38,462 bases of DNA from Streptomyces otsuchiensis (GTDB lineage Bacteria > Actinomycetota > Actinomycetes > Streptomycetales > Streptomycetaceae). The notes beneath the pieces are model-generated. The model was not told the origin of the DNA and did not search any database. It saw only the letters and a list, made by a program, of their open reading frames with translations. Position numbers and translations under genes: made by a program. Location of the stretch: the NCBI RefSeq assembly GCF_004305975.1, contig NZ_BHZI01000015.1, positions 1-38,462 of the forward strand, read 5' to 3'. How positions within the stretch are numbered: position 1 is the stretch's first letter; every line of letters starts with the position of its first letter. Of this stretch, positions 16,587 through 24,919 are shown piece by piece.

Positions 16587-17489
16587 GTGACTACCCTTGC
16601 GCAGACCATGATGACCGCCGCTCGCCCCTCCGTCGCCGGATCGGGTGAGTTCGACCGCTACTCCTACGCCGAATCCACCGGCGCGGCCCGCACCACCAGC
16701 GCCCCCGCCTGGGACGGCGCCGACTCCGACCTGGGGCGCGTCGGGCGGCGCGCTCCCGGCAACCGCGGGCGCGGCCTCCACGGCCAGCTCGTCCAGCAGC
16801 TCGGGCAGATGATCGTTTCCGGCGACCTCGGCGCCGATCGCCCGCTGGTGCCCGAGGAGATCGGGCAGCGTTTCGAGGTCTCGCGCACGGTGGTGCGCGA
16901 GTCGCTGCGAGTTTTGGAGGCCAAGGGGCTGGTGAGTGCCCGGCCCAATGTGGGTACCCGGGTCCGGCCCGTCGGTGACTGGAACCTCCTGGACCCGGAC
17001 ATCATCGAGTGGCGCGCCTTCGGCCCCCAGCGGGAGGACCAGCGTCGCGAGCTCTGCGAGCTGCGCTGGACCATCGAGCCCCTCGCCGCCCGGCTCGCCG
17101 CGGGCCACAGCAACGAGGAGGTCCGCCAGCGGCTCGGCGACATGGTCGACATCATGACCCACGCTCTCGGTCAGGGGGACGGGCTGACCTTCTCCCGTGC
17201 CGACATCGAGTTCCACACGCTGCTGCTGCAGGCCGCCAGCAACCGGATGCTGGAGCACCTCTCCGGGATCGTGTGCGCCGCGCTCCAGGTCTCCGGCGGC
17301 GGTTCGGCGGCGTGCGAACACCCCACGGAGGCGTCCGTCGGCCACCACCAGCGGATCGTGGACGCGATCGGCGCGGCCGAGCCGTCCGCGGCCGAGCTCG
17401 CGGTGCGCCAGCTGCTCGCCCCGCAGCCCGAGGGCGCGCTGCCCACCCCCGGTCAGGAGCACGTCGTTCCTGCTCCGCGTGAGCACTGA
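16587..17489 (+). CDS. FadR-type GntR family transcriptional regulator
   Basis: The 300-residue regulator has a 60-residue low-complexity N-terminus, then a GntR winged helix (about 65-135: LHGQLVQQLGQMIVSGDL...EIGQRFEVSRTVVRESLRVLEAKGLV), then an all-helical FCD ligand domain (about 150-285) with WNLLDPDIIEWR at its start. FCD metal/ligand residues are visible in DIEFHTLLLQA and HHQRIVDAI. The WNLLDPDIIEW signature occurs in sugar-acid regulators of the DgoR/GntR kind, so a sugar acid is a reasonable but unproven ligand. GTG at 16587 is chosen because AAAGGA lies a few bases upstream. It sits alone, 299 bases before hrdB, so it may regulate only itself or distant genes. It appears conserved next to hrdB in Streptomyces, from memory. 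Confidence 0.88.
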   Translation: MTTLAQTMMTAARPSVAGSGEFDRYSYAESTGAARTTSAPAWDGADSDLGRVGRRAPGNRGRGLHGQLVQQLGQMIVSGDLGADRPLVPEEIGQRFEVSRTVVRESLRVLEAKGLVSARPNVGTRVRPVGDWNLLDPDIIEWRAFGPQREDQRRELCELRWTIEPLAARLAAGHSNEEVRQRLGDMVDIMTHALGQGDGLTFSRADIEFHTLLLQAASNRMLEHLSGIVCAALQVSGGGSAACEHPTEASVGHHQRIVDAIGAAEPSAAELAVRQLLAPQPEGALPTPGQEHVVPAPREH

Positions 17490-17601
17490 CGCGCGTCCCT
17501 GGCGTCGCCGGGGCCGTCGGACGACGGGCTCCGGCGACGCATGTCGGCCGGTCCCGCTACAGTCGGGCATGCGGTGTGACTCGGGACACGCGAAATGCGG
17601 C

Positions 17602-17628
17602 GTAACACTTCGGGGAGCAGCGCGATGA
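17602..17628 (+). promoter_or_regulatory. candidate ECF-type promoter of hrdB
   Basis: GTAAC (17602-17606), 16 bases, then CGATGA (17623-17628) looks like an ECF sigma promoter rather than a housekeeping one. In Streptomyces, hrdB transcription is known to depend largely on the ECF factor ShbA, and this spacing fits. Start would be near 17634, leaving a leader of about 155 bases in which I see no further recognisable element. The element assignment is inference. Confidence 0.45.
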
Positions 17629-17788
17629 CTGTTAAGTAGCAGCCGCGGCAGCGGATGCGCCCGGGTCTCCTGCGGCGCCGCCGGCCACCACACTGCTCAC
17701 CGAATCCGGTGGTCGATTCCCGTCACCGGTCGCGGTTCCACCTGGATGGGTGGGGCCGAAGCCGTTCCCAGAGTTCGAGAGGTTGTTC

Positions 17789-19360
17789 GTGTCGGCCAGC
17801 ACTCCCCGTACGATCCCTGCAGAGATCGCCGAATCCGGTTCTGTGATGGCGCTCATCGAGCGGGGCAAGGCCGAAGGGCAGATCGCTGGTGATGACATCC
17901 GCCGGGCGTTCGAGGCTGACCAGATCCCGTCCTCCCAGTGGAAGAACGTTCTGCGCAGCCTCAACCAGATCCTCGACGAGGAAGGCGTGACGCTGATGGT
18001 GAGTGCAGCCGAGGCGCCCAAGCGCTCTCGGAAGAGCGTCGCGGCGAAGACATCCGCCAAGCGCACGGCCACCCGGACGGTGGCGGCGAAGACCGCTCCC
18101 GCCCCGCAGGCCGCCACCGCCTCCGTCGGTGACGCCCACGCGGGTGACGCGGAGTCCGCGGGATCGGCCGCCGGGTCCGCGGCGAAGAAGGCCACCGCCA
18201 AGAAGGCCGCCCCGAAGAAGGCCGCCGCCAAGAAGGCCACGGCGAAGAAGACGGCCACGAAGAAGACCGCCGCCAAGCGCGGCGAGGCCGACGACCTCCC
18301 GGACGAGGCGGAGCTCGCTGAGGGCCCCGCCCGCGGCGGCAAGCCCGGCGCCGACGGGAAGGTCGAGGGTGAGGGCAAGGAGGCCGAGGGCTTCGTCCTG
18401 TCCGACGAGGACGAGGACGACGCCCCCGCGCAGCAGGTCGCCGCAGCCGGTGCCACCGCCGACCCGGTCAAGGACTACCTCAAGCAGATCGGCAAGGTCC
18501 CGCTGCTCAACGCCGAGCAGGAGGTCGAACTCGCCAAGCGCATCGAGGCGGGCCTGTTCGCCGAGGACAAGCTGGCGACCGCCGACAAGATCGCGCCGAA
18601 GCTCAAGCGCGAGCTGGAGATCATCGCCGAGGACGGCCGGCGGGCGAAGAACCACCTGCTGGAGGCGAACCTCCGCCTCGTGGTGTCGCTGGCCAAGCGG
18701 TACACCGGTCGCGGCATGCTCTTCCTGGACCTCATCCAGGAGGGCAACCTCGGTCTGATCCGCGCGGTGGAGAAGTTCGACTACACCAAGGGCTACAAGT
18801 TCTCGACGTACGCGACCTGGTGGATCCGGCAGGCCATCACCCGCGCCATGGCCGACCAGGCGCGCACCATCCGTATCCCGGTGCACATGGTCGAGGTCAT
18901 CAACAAGCTGGCCCGTGTCCAGCGTCAGATGCTCCAGGACCTGGGCCGCGAGCCCACCCCGGAGGAGCTGGCCAAGGAACTCGACATGACCCCCGAGAAG
19001 GTCGTCGAGGTCCAGAAGTACGGTCGCGAGCCCATCTCCCTGCACACCCCGCTCGGCGAGGACGGCGACAGCGAGTTCGGTGACCTCATCGAGGACTCCG
19101 AGGCCGTGGTGCCCGCCGACGCGGTGAGCTTCACGCTCCTCCAGGAGCAGCTGCACTCCGTGCTGGACACGCTGAGCGAGCGGGAGGCCGGCGTCGTCTC
19201 CATGCGGTTCGGCCTCACCGACGGTCAGCCGAAGACGCTGGACGAGATCGGCAAGGTCTACGGGGTCACCCGTGAGCGGATCCGCCAGATCGAGTCGAAG
19301 ACCATGTCCAAGCTCCGTCACCCCTCGCGTTCGCAGGTTCTCCGCGACTACCTCGACTAG
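17789..19360 (+). CDS. hrdB: principal RNA polymerase sigma factor HrdB
   Basis: HrdB is the essential sigma-70 factor that directs RNA polymerase to housekeeping promoters. The 523-residue protein begins with a conserved region-1.1-like part (about 1-75, [17 protein letters not shown]), then a Lys/Ala-rich AKKA/AKKT repeat stretch (about 131-170) resembling histone H1 tails, then an acidic linker (DEDEDD). Regions 1.2 to 2.4 follow ([62 protein letters not shown]), then region 3 and region 4 ([33 protein letters not shown]), ending [10 protein letters not shown]. All core regions are intact. GTG at 17789 is used because GAGAGG lies six bases upstream and VSAST is the family's N-terminus. It is monocistronic, followed by a terminator. 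Confidence 0.98.
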   Translation: MSASTPRTIPAEIAESGSVMALIERGKAEGQIAGDDIRRAFEADQIPSSQWKNVLRSLNQILDEEGVTLMVSAAEAPKRSRKSVAAKTSAKRTATRTVAAKTAPAPQAATASVGDAHAGDAESAGSAAGSAAKKATAKKAAPKKAAAKKATAKKTATKKTAAKRGEADDLPDEAELAEGPARGGKPGADGKVEGEGKEAEGFVLSDEDEDDAPAQQVAAAGATADPVKDYLKQIGKVPLLNAEQEVELAKRIEAGLFAEDKLATADKIAPKLKRELEIIAEDGRRAKNHLLEANLRLVVSLAKRYTGRGMLFLDLIQEGNLGLIRAVEKFDYTKGYKFSTYATWWIRQAITRAMADQARTIRIPVHMVEVINKLARVQRQMLQDLGREPTPEELAKELDMTPEKVVEVQKYGREPISLHTPLGEDGDSEFGDLIEDSEAVVPADAVSFTLLQEQLHSVLDTLSEREAGVVSMRFGLTDGQPKTLDEIGKVYGVTRERIRQIESKTMSKLRHPSRSQVLRDYLD

Positions 19361-19905
19361 TCGCTTCGACGGCCGGCCGCGTGCCGGCCGTCCTTCACGC
19401 GGGAGACCGCGCGCAGCAGGCGCCAAGCCGTCGCTCCGGGACGCCGCCCATACGGCGGCGGGGAGCGGCGGCTTCGCCATGTCCGCTTCTGTGGTGCCGG
19501 GCCGCCCGGTCTCCCCGGCGGGCGCGGAGCCGGTACCGGACCCGCCGTCCTGAGGCCATTCCGGTCAGGTCCGGCGCGTCACGTGTGCGCGCGGCCCTTC
19601 TCGGCGGCGGTTCCCAGGGTCGTCTCGGCCGTCCGGGTGAGTCGCCACCGGCGTCGGCCACGCTGCTCCGTCGGAGTGACCCGACTGCGGTGCCCCCGGC
19701 GGGCGGCCTTCCGTGGCACGCTCCCCTGCGCCGTGGGGGAGCGTGCAGAGCGCTGTCCGGCTGGCCTCACCGGTGGTGCTTCCGCCGTCAGGCCGCGTCA
19801 CTCCGGTCACGCAGCGGATTCGCCCGATCGGGTATCCGGGATGCGCACCCCTCGCGAGTGCTCCACCCTGGGTGATCAGACAAACCCGTTCGGTCAGGAG
19901 ATTGC
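19361..19905 (+). other. 545-base intergenic region between hrdB and the protease gene
   Basis: It holds the hrdB terminator (19368-19392) and a second perfect hairpin at 19716-19746: 11-bp arms (19716-19726, 19736-19746) with a nine-base loop, 160 bases before the protease start. Short open frames exist on both strands but show no family resemblance or ribosome sites, so I call none. The last 60 bases are less GC-rich and end in AGGAG, the protease ribosome site; TATCCG (about 19831) is a weak -10 candidate. Confidence 0.5.
19368..19392 (+). terminator. hrdB terminator
   Basis: GACGGCCGGC and GCCGGCCGTC form a perfect 10-bp stem with a five-base loop, starting seven bases after the hrdB stop codon. 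It is followed by a short CCTTC stretch rather than a U-tract. Confidence 0.8.
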
Positions 19906-20742
19906 ATGAGTCGTCTGCCCAGACTGCTGCTCACCGGCTGCGCCCTGATGCTGCCGCTCGCCCTGCTTCCCAGCTCACCCGCATCGGCCGGCGAGCTGGT
20001 GGTCGGCGGCCATCCCGTGCGTGCCGAGGACCACCCGTGGACCGTCGCGCTCAGCAGCCGTGACCGGTACGGGGAGGACCGTTCCGGTCAGTTCTGCGGC
20101 GGCGTGGTCGTGGAGCCCGGTCTGGTGGCCACCGCCGCGCACTGCCTGGGAAGCGGCGAGGAGGGTGCCGACGACGGTGTTCCGGCCGATCTCGCCGTCA
20201 TCGCGGGCCGCGCCGACCTCGGTGCCGGCGGGGACGCGGTCGGCGAGGAGCTCGCCGTCGCGTCCGCGTGGATCCACCCCGACTACGACCCGAACCGCCA
20301 GACCCACGATCTGGCGCTGCTGACGCTGGAGGGCGAACTTCCCGACGGCCATGTCATCCGGCCCGCCCCGGAGGGGCACGAGGCGTACAGCGCCGACACC
20401 GAGGCCGAGGTCTACGGCTGGGGTGACACCACCGGCGAGGGCCGCTACTCCCGGCAGTTGCTGCGCGCCGATGTGCGCATGGTGGCCGACGACGACTGCG
20501 CCCGGACGTACGCCACCGGCAGCCCCCGCTTCGTGGAGGCCGTGATGGTCTGCGCCGGCCTCCCCGAGGGAGGGGCCGACGCCTGTCAGGGCGACAGCGG
20601 CGGCCCGCTGGTCGCCGACGGCCTGCTGGTGGGCCTGGTGTCCTGGGGAAGCGGATGCGGCCTGGAGGACCGCCCGGGCGTCTACACGCGGGGGTCCCTG
20701 GTGGCGGAGGCGCTGGACCAGCGCGGTGCGGCCGTCAGCTGA
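19906..20742 (+). CDS. secreted trypsin-like serine protease (S1A)
   Basis: The 278-residue protein has a Sec signal peptide (Arg at 3 and 6, a hydrophobic run to about residue 22, cleavage after SPASA near 28). The mature part starts GELVVGG, so removal of three residues would expose a VVGG end that inserts into the active site as in trypsin. The catalytic triad is complete: His in TAAHC, Asp in THDLALL and Ser in GDSGGP. The residue six before the serine is Asp (DACQGDSGGP), the position that gives trypsin specificity for Arg/Lys. Cysteines in FCGG/AAHC, the middle and the end fit three disulfides. ATG at 19906 follows AGGAG by six bases. It acts outside the cell; the substrate is unknown. 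A large terminator follows. Confidence 0.95.
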   Translation: MSRLPRLLLTGCALMLPLALLPSSPASAGELVVGGHPVRAEDHPWTVALSSRDRYGEDRSGQFCGGVVVEPGLVATAAHCLGSGEEGADDGVPADLAVIAGRADLGAGGDAVGEELAVASAWIHPDYDPNRQTHDLALLTLEGELPDGHVIRPAPEGHEAYSADTEAEVYGWGDTTGEGRYSRQLLRADVRMVADDDCARTYATGSPRFVEAVMVCAGLPEGGADACQGDSGGPLVADGLLVGLVSWGSGCGLEDRPGVYTRGSLVAEALDQRGAAVS

Positions 20743-20770
20743 CCGGAACGCCGGTCTCGCGGACGCACAG

Positions 20771-20826
20771 GAGCGCGCGGAGGGGCGGTCACCGGTATAC
20801 GCCGGTGACCGCCCCTCCGCGCGCTC
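20771..20826 (+). terminator. strong terminator after the protease gene
   Basis: A perfect 25-bp inverted repeat, arms 20771-20795 and 20802-20826, with a six-base loop, begins 29 bases past the protease stop. It is the longest perfect stem I found in the window. Confidence 0.92.
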
Positions 20827-20897
20827 TGGTGGCGGTCCGCGTGACGCGGGTCACCGTTGGGGCGGATGGGGCATGCCGAGAACGGACCGGAACAGGG

Positions 20898-20940
20898 CGA
20901 CGGGCGGTCGGACCCCGGTGTGGGGTGCGACCGCCCGTCG
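20898..20940 (-). terminator. terminator of the DUF7455 gene
   Basis: A 13-bp stem, one G-G mismatch and a further 5 bp, with a five-base loop, lies 55 bases past the stop of the minus-strand small gene. With the protease terminator it forms two back-to-back stems in the convergent gap. Confidence 0.8.
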
Positions 20941-20995
20941 TCACACGTTCTCAGCCCGTCGGGTTGCTCGGGACGCGGTGCGTCGGTCCGTCAGG

Positions 20996-21226
20996 TCAGC
21001 GTTCCTCGTCGCCCACGGTTTCGGGAGTCGCGGTGAGCTTCTCCGTCTCGTCCTGTATTTCCGCGGCGATCTTCTGGAGCTCAGGGGTGAACTTGCGGCC
21101 GTGGTGAGCGCAGAACAGCAGCTCGCCACCACTCACAAGCACGACGCGCAGGTAAGCCTGGGCGCCGCACCGGTCGCACCGATCGGCGGCCGTCAGCGGG
21201 GTCGCGGGTGTCAGAACAGAAGTCAC
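20996..21226 (-). CDS. small zinc-ribbon-like DUF7455 protein
   Basis: The 76-residue protein has CDRCGAQAY near residue 17 and LFCAHHGRKF near 38, a CxxC plus CxHH arrangement that should bind one zinc. The remainder is a charged helix (ELQKIAAEIQDETEKL). This matches a short actinobacterial family without known function that I associate with DUF7455; its fold resembles a treble-clef or zinc ribbon and could contact nucleic acid or protein. GTG at 21224-21226 is the start, with AGAGG five bases upstream. It is divergent from parE across 465 bases and convergent with the protease gene. No catalytic residues are seen. Confidence 0.82.
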   Translation of the reverse strand: MTSVLTPATPLTAADRCDRCGAQAYLRVVLVSGGELLFCAHHGRKFTPELQKIAAEIQDETEKLTATPETVGDEER

Positions 21227-21397
21227 GTCGCCTCTTCTCTAGCTCGACGAGCTGTCGTACCAGGGTCAACATCCAACCAGGCCGAAAACGTTCCCGCTCG
21301 CGGCTTTTCTTCGGGAACTTCTCGCAAGATGACCTCCCGAAGGCGGCTGAACGCTGCCGGGTGGCGGCGAATGAGCCGTATTGCGTTGGGTGCACCG

Positions 21398-21427
21398 TGA
21401 TCGTCGTGCGCCTGTACACGACGATCA
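21398..21427. promoter_or_regulatory. 30-base perfect dyad, probable operator
   Basis: TGATCGTCGTG (21398-21408) and CACGACGATCA (21417-21427) are exact inverted copies separated by eight bases. It lies about 170 bases from the DUF7455 start and 265 before parE. The length and symmetry fit a dimeric regulator; as an RNA hairpin its low-GC ends and position between divergent genes make terminator function unlikely. The binding protein is unknown. Confidence 0.5.
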
Positions 21428-21583
21428 TTGTCGTTCCGGTCACTGCCGGTCGCGCCCGGGGGCGCCTCCGACACCTTCCTTGTTCAGAAGGACGTGCCCG
21501 GAGCCTAAATGGTTCATGCCTCCAAGGGAACGCGATGTCTTCGTCACTCGATCGATGTTTCGAACGCCTGTGCGCTTCTGGGG

Positions 21584-21641
21584 TACCCTGAGCCCGCTCG
21601 CGGGTGGGCTGCGCACCAGCTGTACCAAGCCTCGGTACCCT
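21584..21641 (+). promoter_or_regulatory. two candidate parE -10 elements
   Basis: TACCCT occurs at 21584-21589 and again at 21636-21641, each preceded by GG. They would give leaders of about 95 and 45 bases. Neither has a clear -35 at standard spacing (TTCGAA is 19 bases before the first). The assignment is tentative. Confidence 0.35.
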
Positions 21642-21691
21642 CTGAGCGGCGAACCCGCCACCCAGGCAGAATTCAGCGAGGAGCGAACTGC

Positions 21692-23815
21692 GTGACCGCC
21701 GATACATCCGTGCCGTCGACCGCCCTGCTCACCGGCGGCGATACCGGGAGCAACTACACCGCGCGGCACCTGCTCGTCCTCGAGGGTCTGGAGGCGGTGC
21801 GCAAACGTCCTGGCATGTACATCGGGTCCACGGACAGCCGCGGCCTGATGCACTGCCTCTGGGAGATCATCGACAACTCCGTCGACGAGGCCCTGGGAGG
21901 TCACTGCGACCACATCGACGTCGTCCTGCACGACGACGGCTCGGTCGAGGTCCGGGACAACGGCCGCGGCATCCCGGTGGACGTCGAGCCGAAGACCGGC
22001 CTCTCCGGCATCGAGGTCGTCATGACCAAGCTCCACGCCGGCGGGAAGTTCGGCGGCGGCTCCTACGCCGCCTCGGGCGGCCTGCACGGTGTCGGTGCCT
22101 CGGTCGTCAACGCGCTGTCCGCCCGGCTGGACGTCGAGGTCGACCGCGCCGGCCGCACCCACGGCATCAGCTTCCGTCGCGGCACGCCGGGGATCTTCAC
22201 AGAGCAGGGCCCGGACGCGCCGTTCGACCCCTCCAGCGGGCTGGTGGCCGGCCGCAAGATCCCCAAGACGCGTACCGGAACGCGGGTCCGCTACTGGGCC
22301 GACCGCCAGATCTTCCTGCGGGACGCCCGGCTGTCGCTCGACACGCTGTACGCTCGCGCCCGCCAGACGGCCTTCCTGGTGCCCGGTCTGACCATCGTGG
22401 TGCGGGACGAGCGCTTGTCCTCGGGGGAGGGCGCCGGCCCGAGCAGCGAGACCTTCCGGTACGACGGCGGGATCAGCGAGTTCTGCGAGTTCCTGGCGCC
22501 GGACAAGCCGATCTGTGACGTGCTGCGGCTGCGCGGCTCCGGCAGCTTCAAGGAGACGGTCCCGGTCCTGGACGACCGGGGCCACATGATCCCCACCGAG
22601 GTCAAGCGCGAGCTGGAGGTCGATGTCGCGCTGCGCTGGGGCACCGGCTACGACACCACGCTCAAGTCCTTCGTCAACATCATCGCCACGCCCAAGGGCG
22701 GCACCCATGTGGCCGGCTTCGAGCGTGCCGTCGCCCGTACCGTGAACGAGGTGCTGCGCTCCGCCAAGCTGCTGCGGGTCGCCGAGGACGATGTCGTCAA
22801 GGACGACGCCCTGGAGGGCATGACCTCCGTCGTGACCGTGCGGCTGGCCGAGCCGCAGTTCGAGGGGCAGACCAAGGAGGTGCTGGGCACCTCAGCGGCG
22901 GCGCGGATCGTCGGGCAGGTGGTCGCGAAGGAGCTCAAGGCGTTCCTGACCTCCACCAAGCGTGACGACAAGCAGCAGGCCCGCTCCGTGCTGGAGAAGG
23001 CGGTCGCCGCCGCCCGCACCAGGATCGCCGCGCGTCAGCACAAGGAGGCGCAGCGCCGGAAGACCGCGCTGGAGTCGTCGGCGCTGCCGGCGAAGCTCGC
23101 CGACTGCCGCAGCGACGACGTGGACCGCAGCGAGCTGTTCATCGTGGAGGGCGACAGCGCTCTCGGCACCGCCAAGCTCGCCCGGAACTCCGAGTTCCAG
23201 GCGCTGCTGCCTATCCGAGGCAAGATCCTCAACGTCCAGAAGTCGTCGGTCTCCGACATGCTGAAGAACGCCGAGTGCAGCGCGATCATCCAGGTCATAG
23301 GAGCGGGGTCGGGCCGGACCTTCGACATCGACCAGGCCCGCTACGGCAAGGTGATCTTCCTCGCCGACGCGGACGTGGACGGTGCCCACATCCGGTGCCT
23401 GCTGCTGACGCTCTTCCAGCGCTACATGCGGCCCATGGTCGAGCAGGGCCGTGTCTTCTCCGCCGTTCCGCCCCTGCACCGCATCGAGCTGTCCAACCCC
23501 AAGAAGGGGCAGGACAAGTACGTGTACACCTACTCGGACCGGGAGCTGCGCGACCTGCTGCACCGGCTTGAGGAGCAGGGGGTGCGGTACAAGGAGTCGA
23601 TCCAGCGCTACAAGGGACTCGGCGAGATGGACGCCGACCAGCTCGCGGAGACCACGATGGATCCTCGCCACCGCACCCTGCGCCGGATCAACATCAGCGA
23701 CTTGGAGGCGGCCGAGCAGTCGTTCGCACTGCTGATGGGCAACGAAGTGGCGCCCCGCCGCGAGTTCATCACCAACTCGGCAGCCACGCTGGACCGTTCA
23801 CGCATCGACACCTGA
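21692..23815 (+). CDS. parE: DNA topoisomerase IV subunit B (ParE; gyrB-like)
   Basis: The 707-residue protein is the ATPase subunit of a type IIA topoisomerase. It has the GHKL ATP site (IIDNSVDEALGG about 59-70; DNGRGIPV; GLHGVGASVVNALS), the transducer domain, and the TOPRIM domain with EGDSALG at 486-492 and DADVDG, then IQRYKGLGEM. Gyrase B normally reads EGDSAGG; the Leu here is common in actinobacterial ParE-type proteins. Because this gene pairs with a parC-type gene 5 kb away and not with an adjacent gyrA, topoisomerase IV is the better call than gyrase; such genes are often annotated gyrB. GTG at 21692 follows GAGGAG by nine bases. ParE/ParC unlink daughter chromosomes. A convergent hairpin follows. 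Confidence 0.9.
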   Translation: MTADTSVPSTALLTGGDTGSNYTARHLLVLEGLEAVRKRPGMYIGSTDSRGLMHCLWEIIDNSVDEALGGHCDHIDVVLHDDGSVEVRDNGRGIPVDVEPKTGLSGIEVVMTKLHAGGKFGGGSYAASGGLHGVGASVVNALSARLDVEVDRAGRTHGISFRRGTPGIFTEQGPDAPFDPSSGLVAGRKIPKTRTGTRVRYWADRQIFLRDARLSLDTLYARARQTAFLVPGLTIVVRDERLSSGEGAGPSSETFRYDGGISEFCEFLAPDKPICDVLRLRGSGSFKETVPVLDDRGHMIPTEVKRELEVDVALRWGTGYDTTLKSFVNIIATPKGGTHVAGFERAVARTVNEVLRSAKLLRVAEDDVVKDDALEGMTSVVTVRLAEPQFEGQTKEVLGTSAAARIVGQVVAKELKAFLTSTKRDDKQQARSVLEKAVAAARTRIAARQHKEAQRRKTALESSALPAKLADCRSDDVDRSELFIVEGDSALGTAKLARNSEFQALLPIRGKILNVQKSSVSDMLKNAECSAIIQVIGAGSGRTFDIDQARYGKVIFLADADVDGAHIRCLLLTLFQRYMRPMVEQGRVFSAVPPLHRIELSNPKKGQDKYVYTYSDRELRDLLHRLEEQGVRYKESIQRYKGLGEMDADQLAETTMDPRHRTLRRINISDLEAAEQSFALLMGNEVAPRREFITNSAATLDRSRIDT

Positions 23816-23826
23816 GCGTCCGCCAT

Positions 23827-23889
23827 GGGCCCCGGTGCGGCGCTCCCGGCTCGGGACCGCCGCGCCGGGTGCCGGCGGCGCCGGGGCCC
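23827..23889. terminator. bidirectional GC hairpin between parE and the Fe-S protein gene
   Basis: GGGCCCCGGTGC (23827-23838) pairs with GCGCCGGGGCCC (23878-23889) through 12 bp including one G-U pair. The 39 bases between can fold into smaller GC stems. It fills the 102-base convergent gap and can serve both genes. Confidence 0.6.
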
Positions 23890-23917
23890 GGCGCCGCCGT
23901 GAGGACCGGACCGGCGG

Positions 23918-24883
23918 TCAGCCGTGGGTGCCGGCCAGCAGCAGGGGGCGGACGCCGCTCACCACCATGCGCGACTGCGGCAGCAGCGCCGCGCCGCAGG
24001 AGGCGGGCGAGGCGGGCAGGGTGGAGCCCTCGGCCACGGCGACCTCCCAGCGGCGGCCGTCGGTGTGGCCCACGGTCACCCGCCAGTGCGGGGCCTCGCG
24101 GTCCGCGGCGGGCGGCCGCGTCCGCAGGCGCGCAGGTCCCTCCCGCACCTCCAGGACGTCGAGCGCCCCGGCGCGTGTCTCGCCGATGTGCTTCCGCAGC
24201 GCCAGCTCCGCCGCCTGGGCGGGGCGGTCCCACGTGGAACGTCCTCGGCACCTCTCGGTGACGACCCGCCCGCCCCGCACCTCGTGCAGCACCTGCTTGA
24301 CCTCCGGCGCCGACATCCGGCCGTACGCGTAGCCGTAGGGCAGGACCAGCAGTGTCGGAGAGAAGCGGTGGCCGCCGATGTGGGTGATCTCCCAGGCGTC
24401 CACGTCACCGGAGGCGGCGAGCTCCGCTGCGAGCGGGCGGCCCAGCACCGCGCAGCACCGGTCCCGCTTCCCGTTGGTGCACACCAGCGCCAGGGGGTCG
24501 CCGAGGTGCGGACGGCCGAAGCCGTCGTGCTCACCGGCGCCCAGCCGCCCCATGTCCAGCGTCCGGAGGATCTCGGGATCCGTGACCCGTGCGGACCGCA
24601 GCCAGGACCGGCCGGGCGCGGTGTGTGCCAGGAAGACGCGGCGTCCGGACGAGGGGCCGGTGTCGGCGTGACGGCCGGGGCGCCGGATCAGCGCCACCCG
24701 CACGCCGCCCGCCGTGCCGGCGGCGTCGAGGTCGCGGCCGAGTGCGGGGTCGAGACGACTCTGGGTGAGGGCCTTGCTGCCCCAGGGGCCCGGTTGCTCC
24801 ACGAGCAGCCAGGTACGGGCGAAGGCCGCGGTCCCGGCGAGGGGTTCGGCCTGGTCACGGGAGGTGGTGGCACAGGAGATCAC
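23918..24883 (-). CDS. thioredoxin-like [2Fe-2S] ferredoxin (sucrase/ferredoxin-like, Apd1-type)
   Basis: This 321-residue protein belongs to the sucrase/ferredoxin-like family. Its likely iron-sulfur ligands are Cys135 and Cys144 (CTNGKRDRCC, eight residues between) and His168 and His172 (HIGGH), followed by GHRFSPTLLVLP. That C-x8-C plus H-x3-H pattern matches the two-Cys, two-His [2Fe-2S] site described for yeast Apd1, not a plant-type ferredoxin. A first thioredoxin-like half (about 20-110) precedes it and a winged or small beta domain follows (about 250-315). GTG at 24883 is chosen because GGAGAA lies before it and the frame upstream runs through an iron box. The iron box implies expression in iron shortage, so a ferric-siderophore reductase or electron carrier role is reasonable but inferred. 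'Sucrase' is a historical family name; no sugar hydrolase features are visible. Confidence 0.85.
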   Translation of the reverse strand: MISCATTSRDQAEPLAGTAAFARTWLLVEQPGPWGSKALTQSRLDPALGRDLDAAGTAGGVRVALIRRPGRHADTGPSSGRRVFLAHTAPGRSWLRSARVTDPEILRTLDMGRLGAGEHDGFGRPHLGDPLALVCTNGKRDRCCAVLGRPLAAELAASGDVDAWEITHIGGHRFSPTLLVLPYGYAYGRMSAPEVKQVLHEVRGGRVVTERCRGRSTWDRPAQAAELALRKHIGETRAGALDVLEVREGPARLRTRPPAADREAPHWRVTVGHTDGRRWEVAVAEGSTLPASPASCGAALLPQSRMVVSGVRPLLLAGTHG

Positions 24884-24919
24884 AAGGCTTCTCCGCCCGG
24901 TGGTGCGGCAGGAGTGGAC

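Larger units (their letters stand above)
21227..21691. other. 465-base divergent promoter region between DUF7455 and parE genes
   Basis: No gene is supported here. It contains a 30-base dyad (21398-21427) and, closer to parE, two copies of GGTACCCT with -10-like TACCCT at 21584-21589 and 21636-21641. Several stretches are less GC-rich than average, as expected for promoters. Small open frames run through it but lack family features. Confidence 0.45.

Noticed and set aside
17624-17638. Five-codon mini open frame (ATG ACT GTT AAG TAG) after a GGGGAG, before hrdB
   Set aside because: Its ATG overlaps the proposed CGATGA -10, so it would precede the transcript start. There is no other support.
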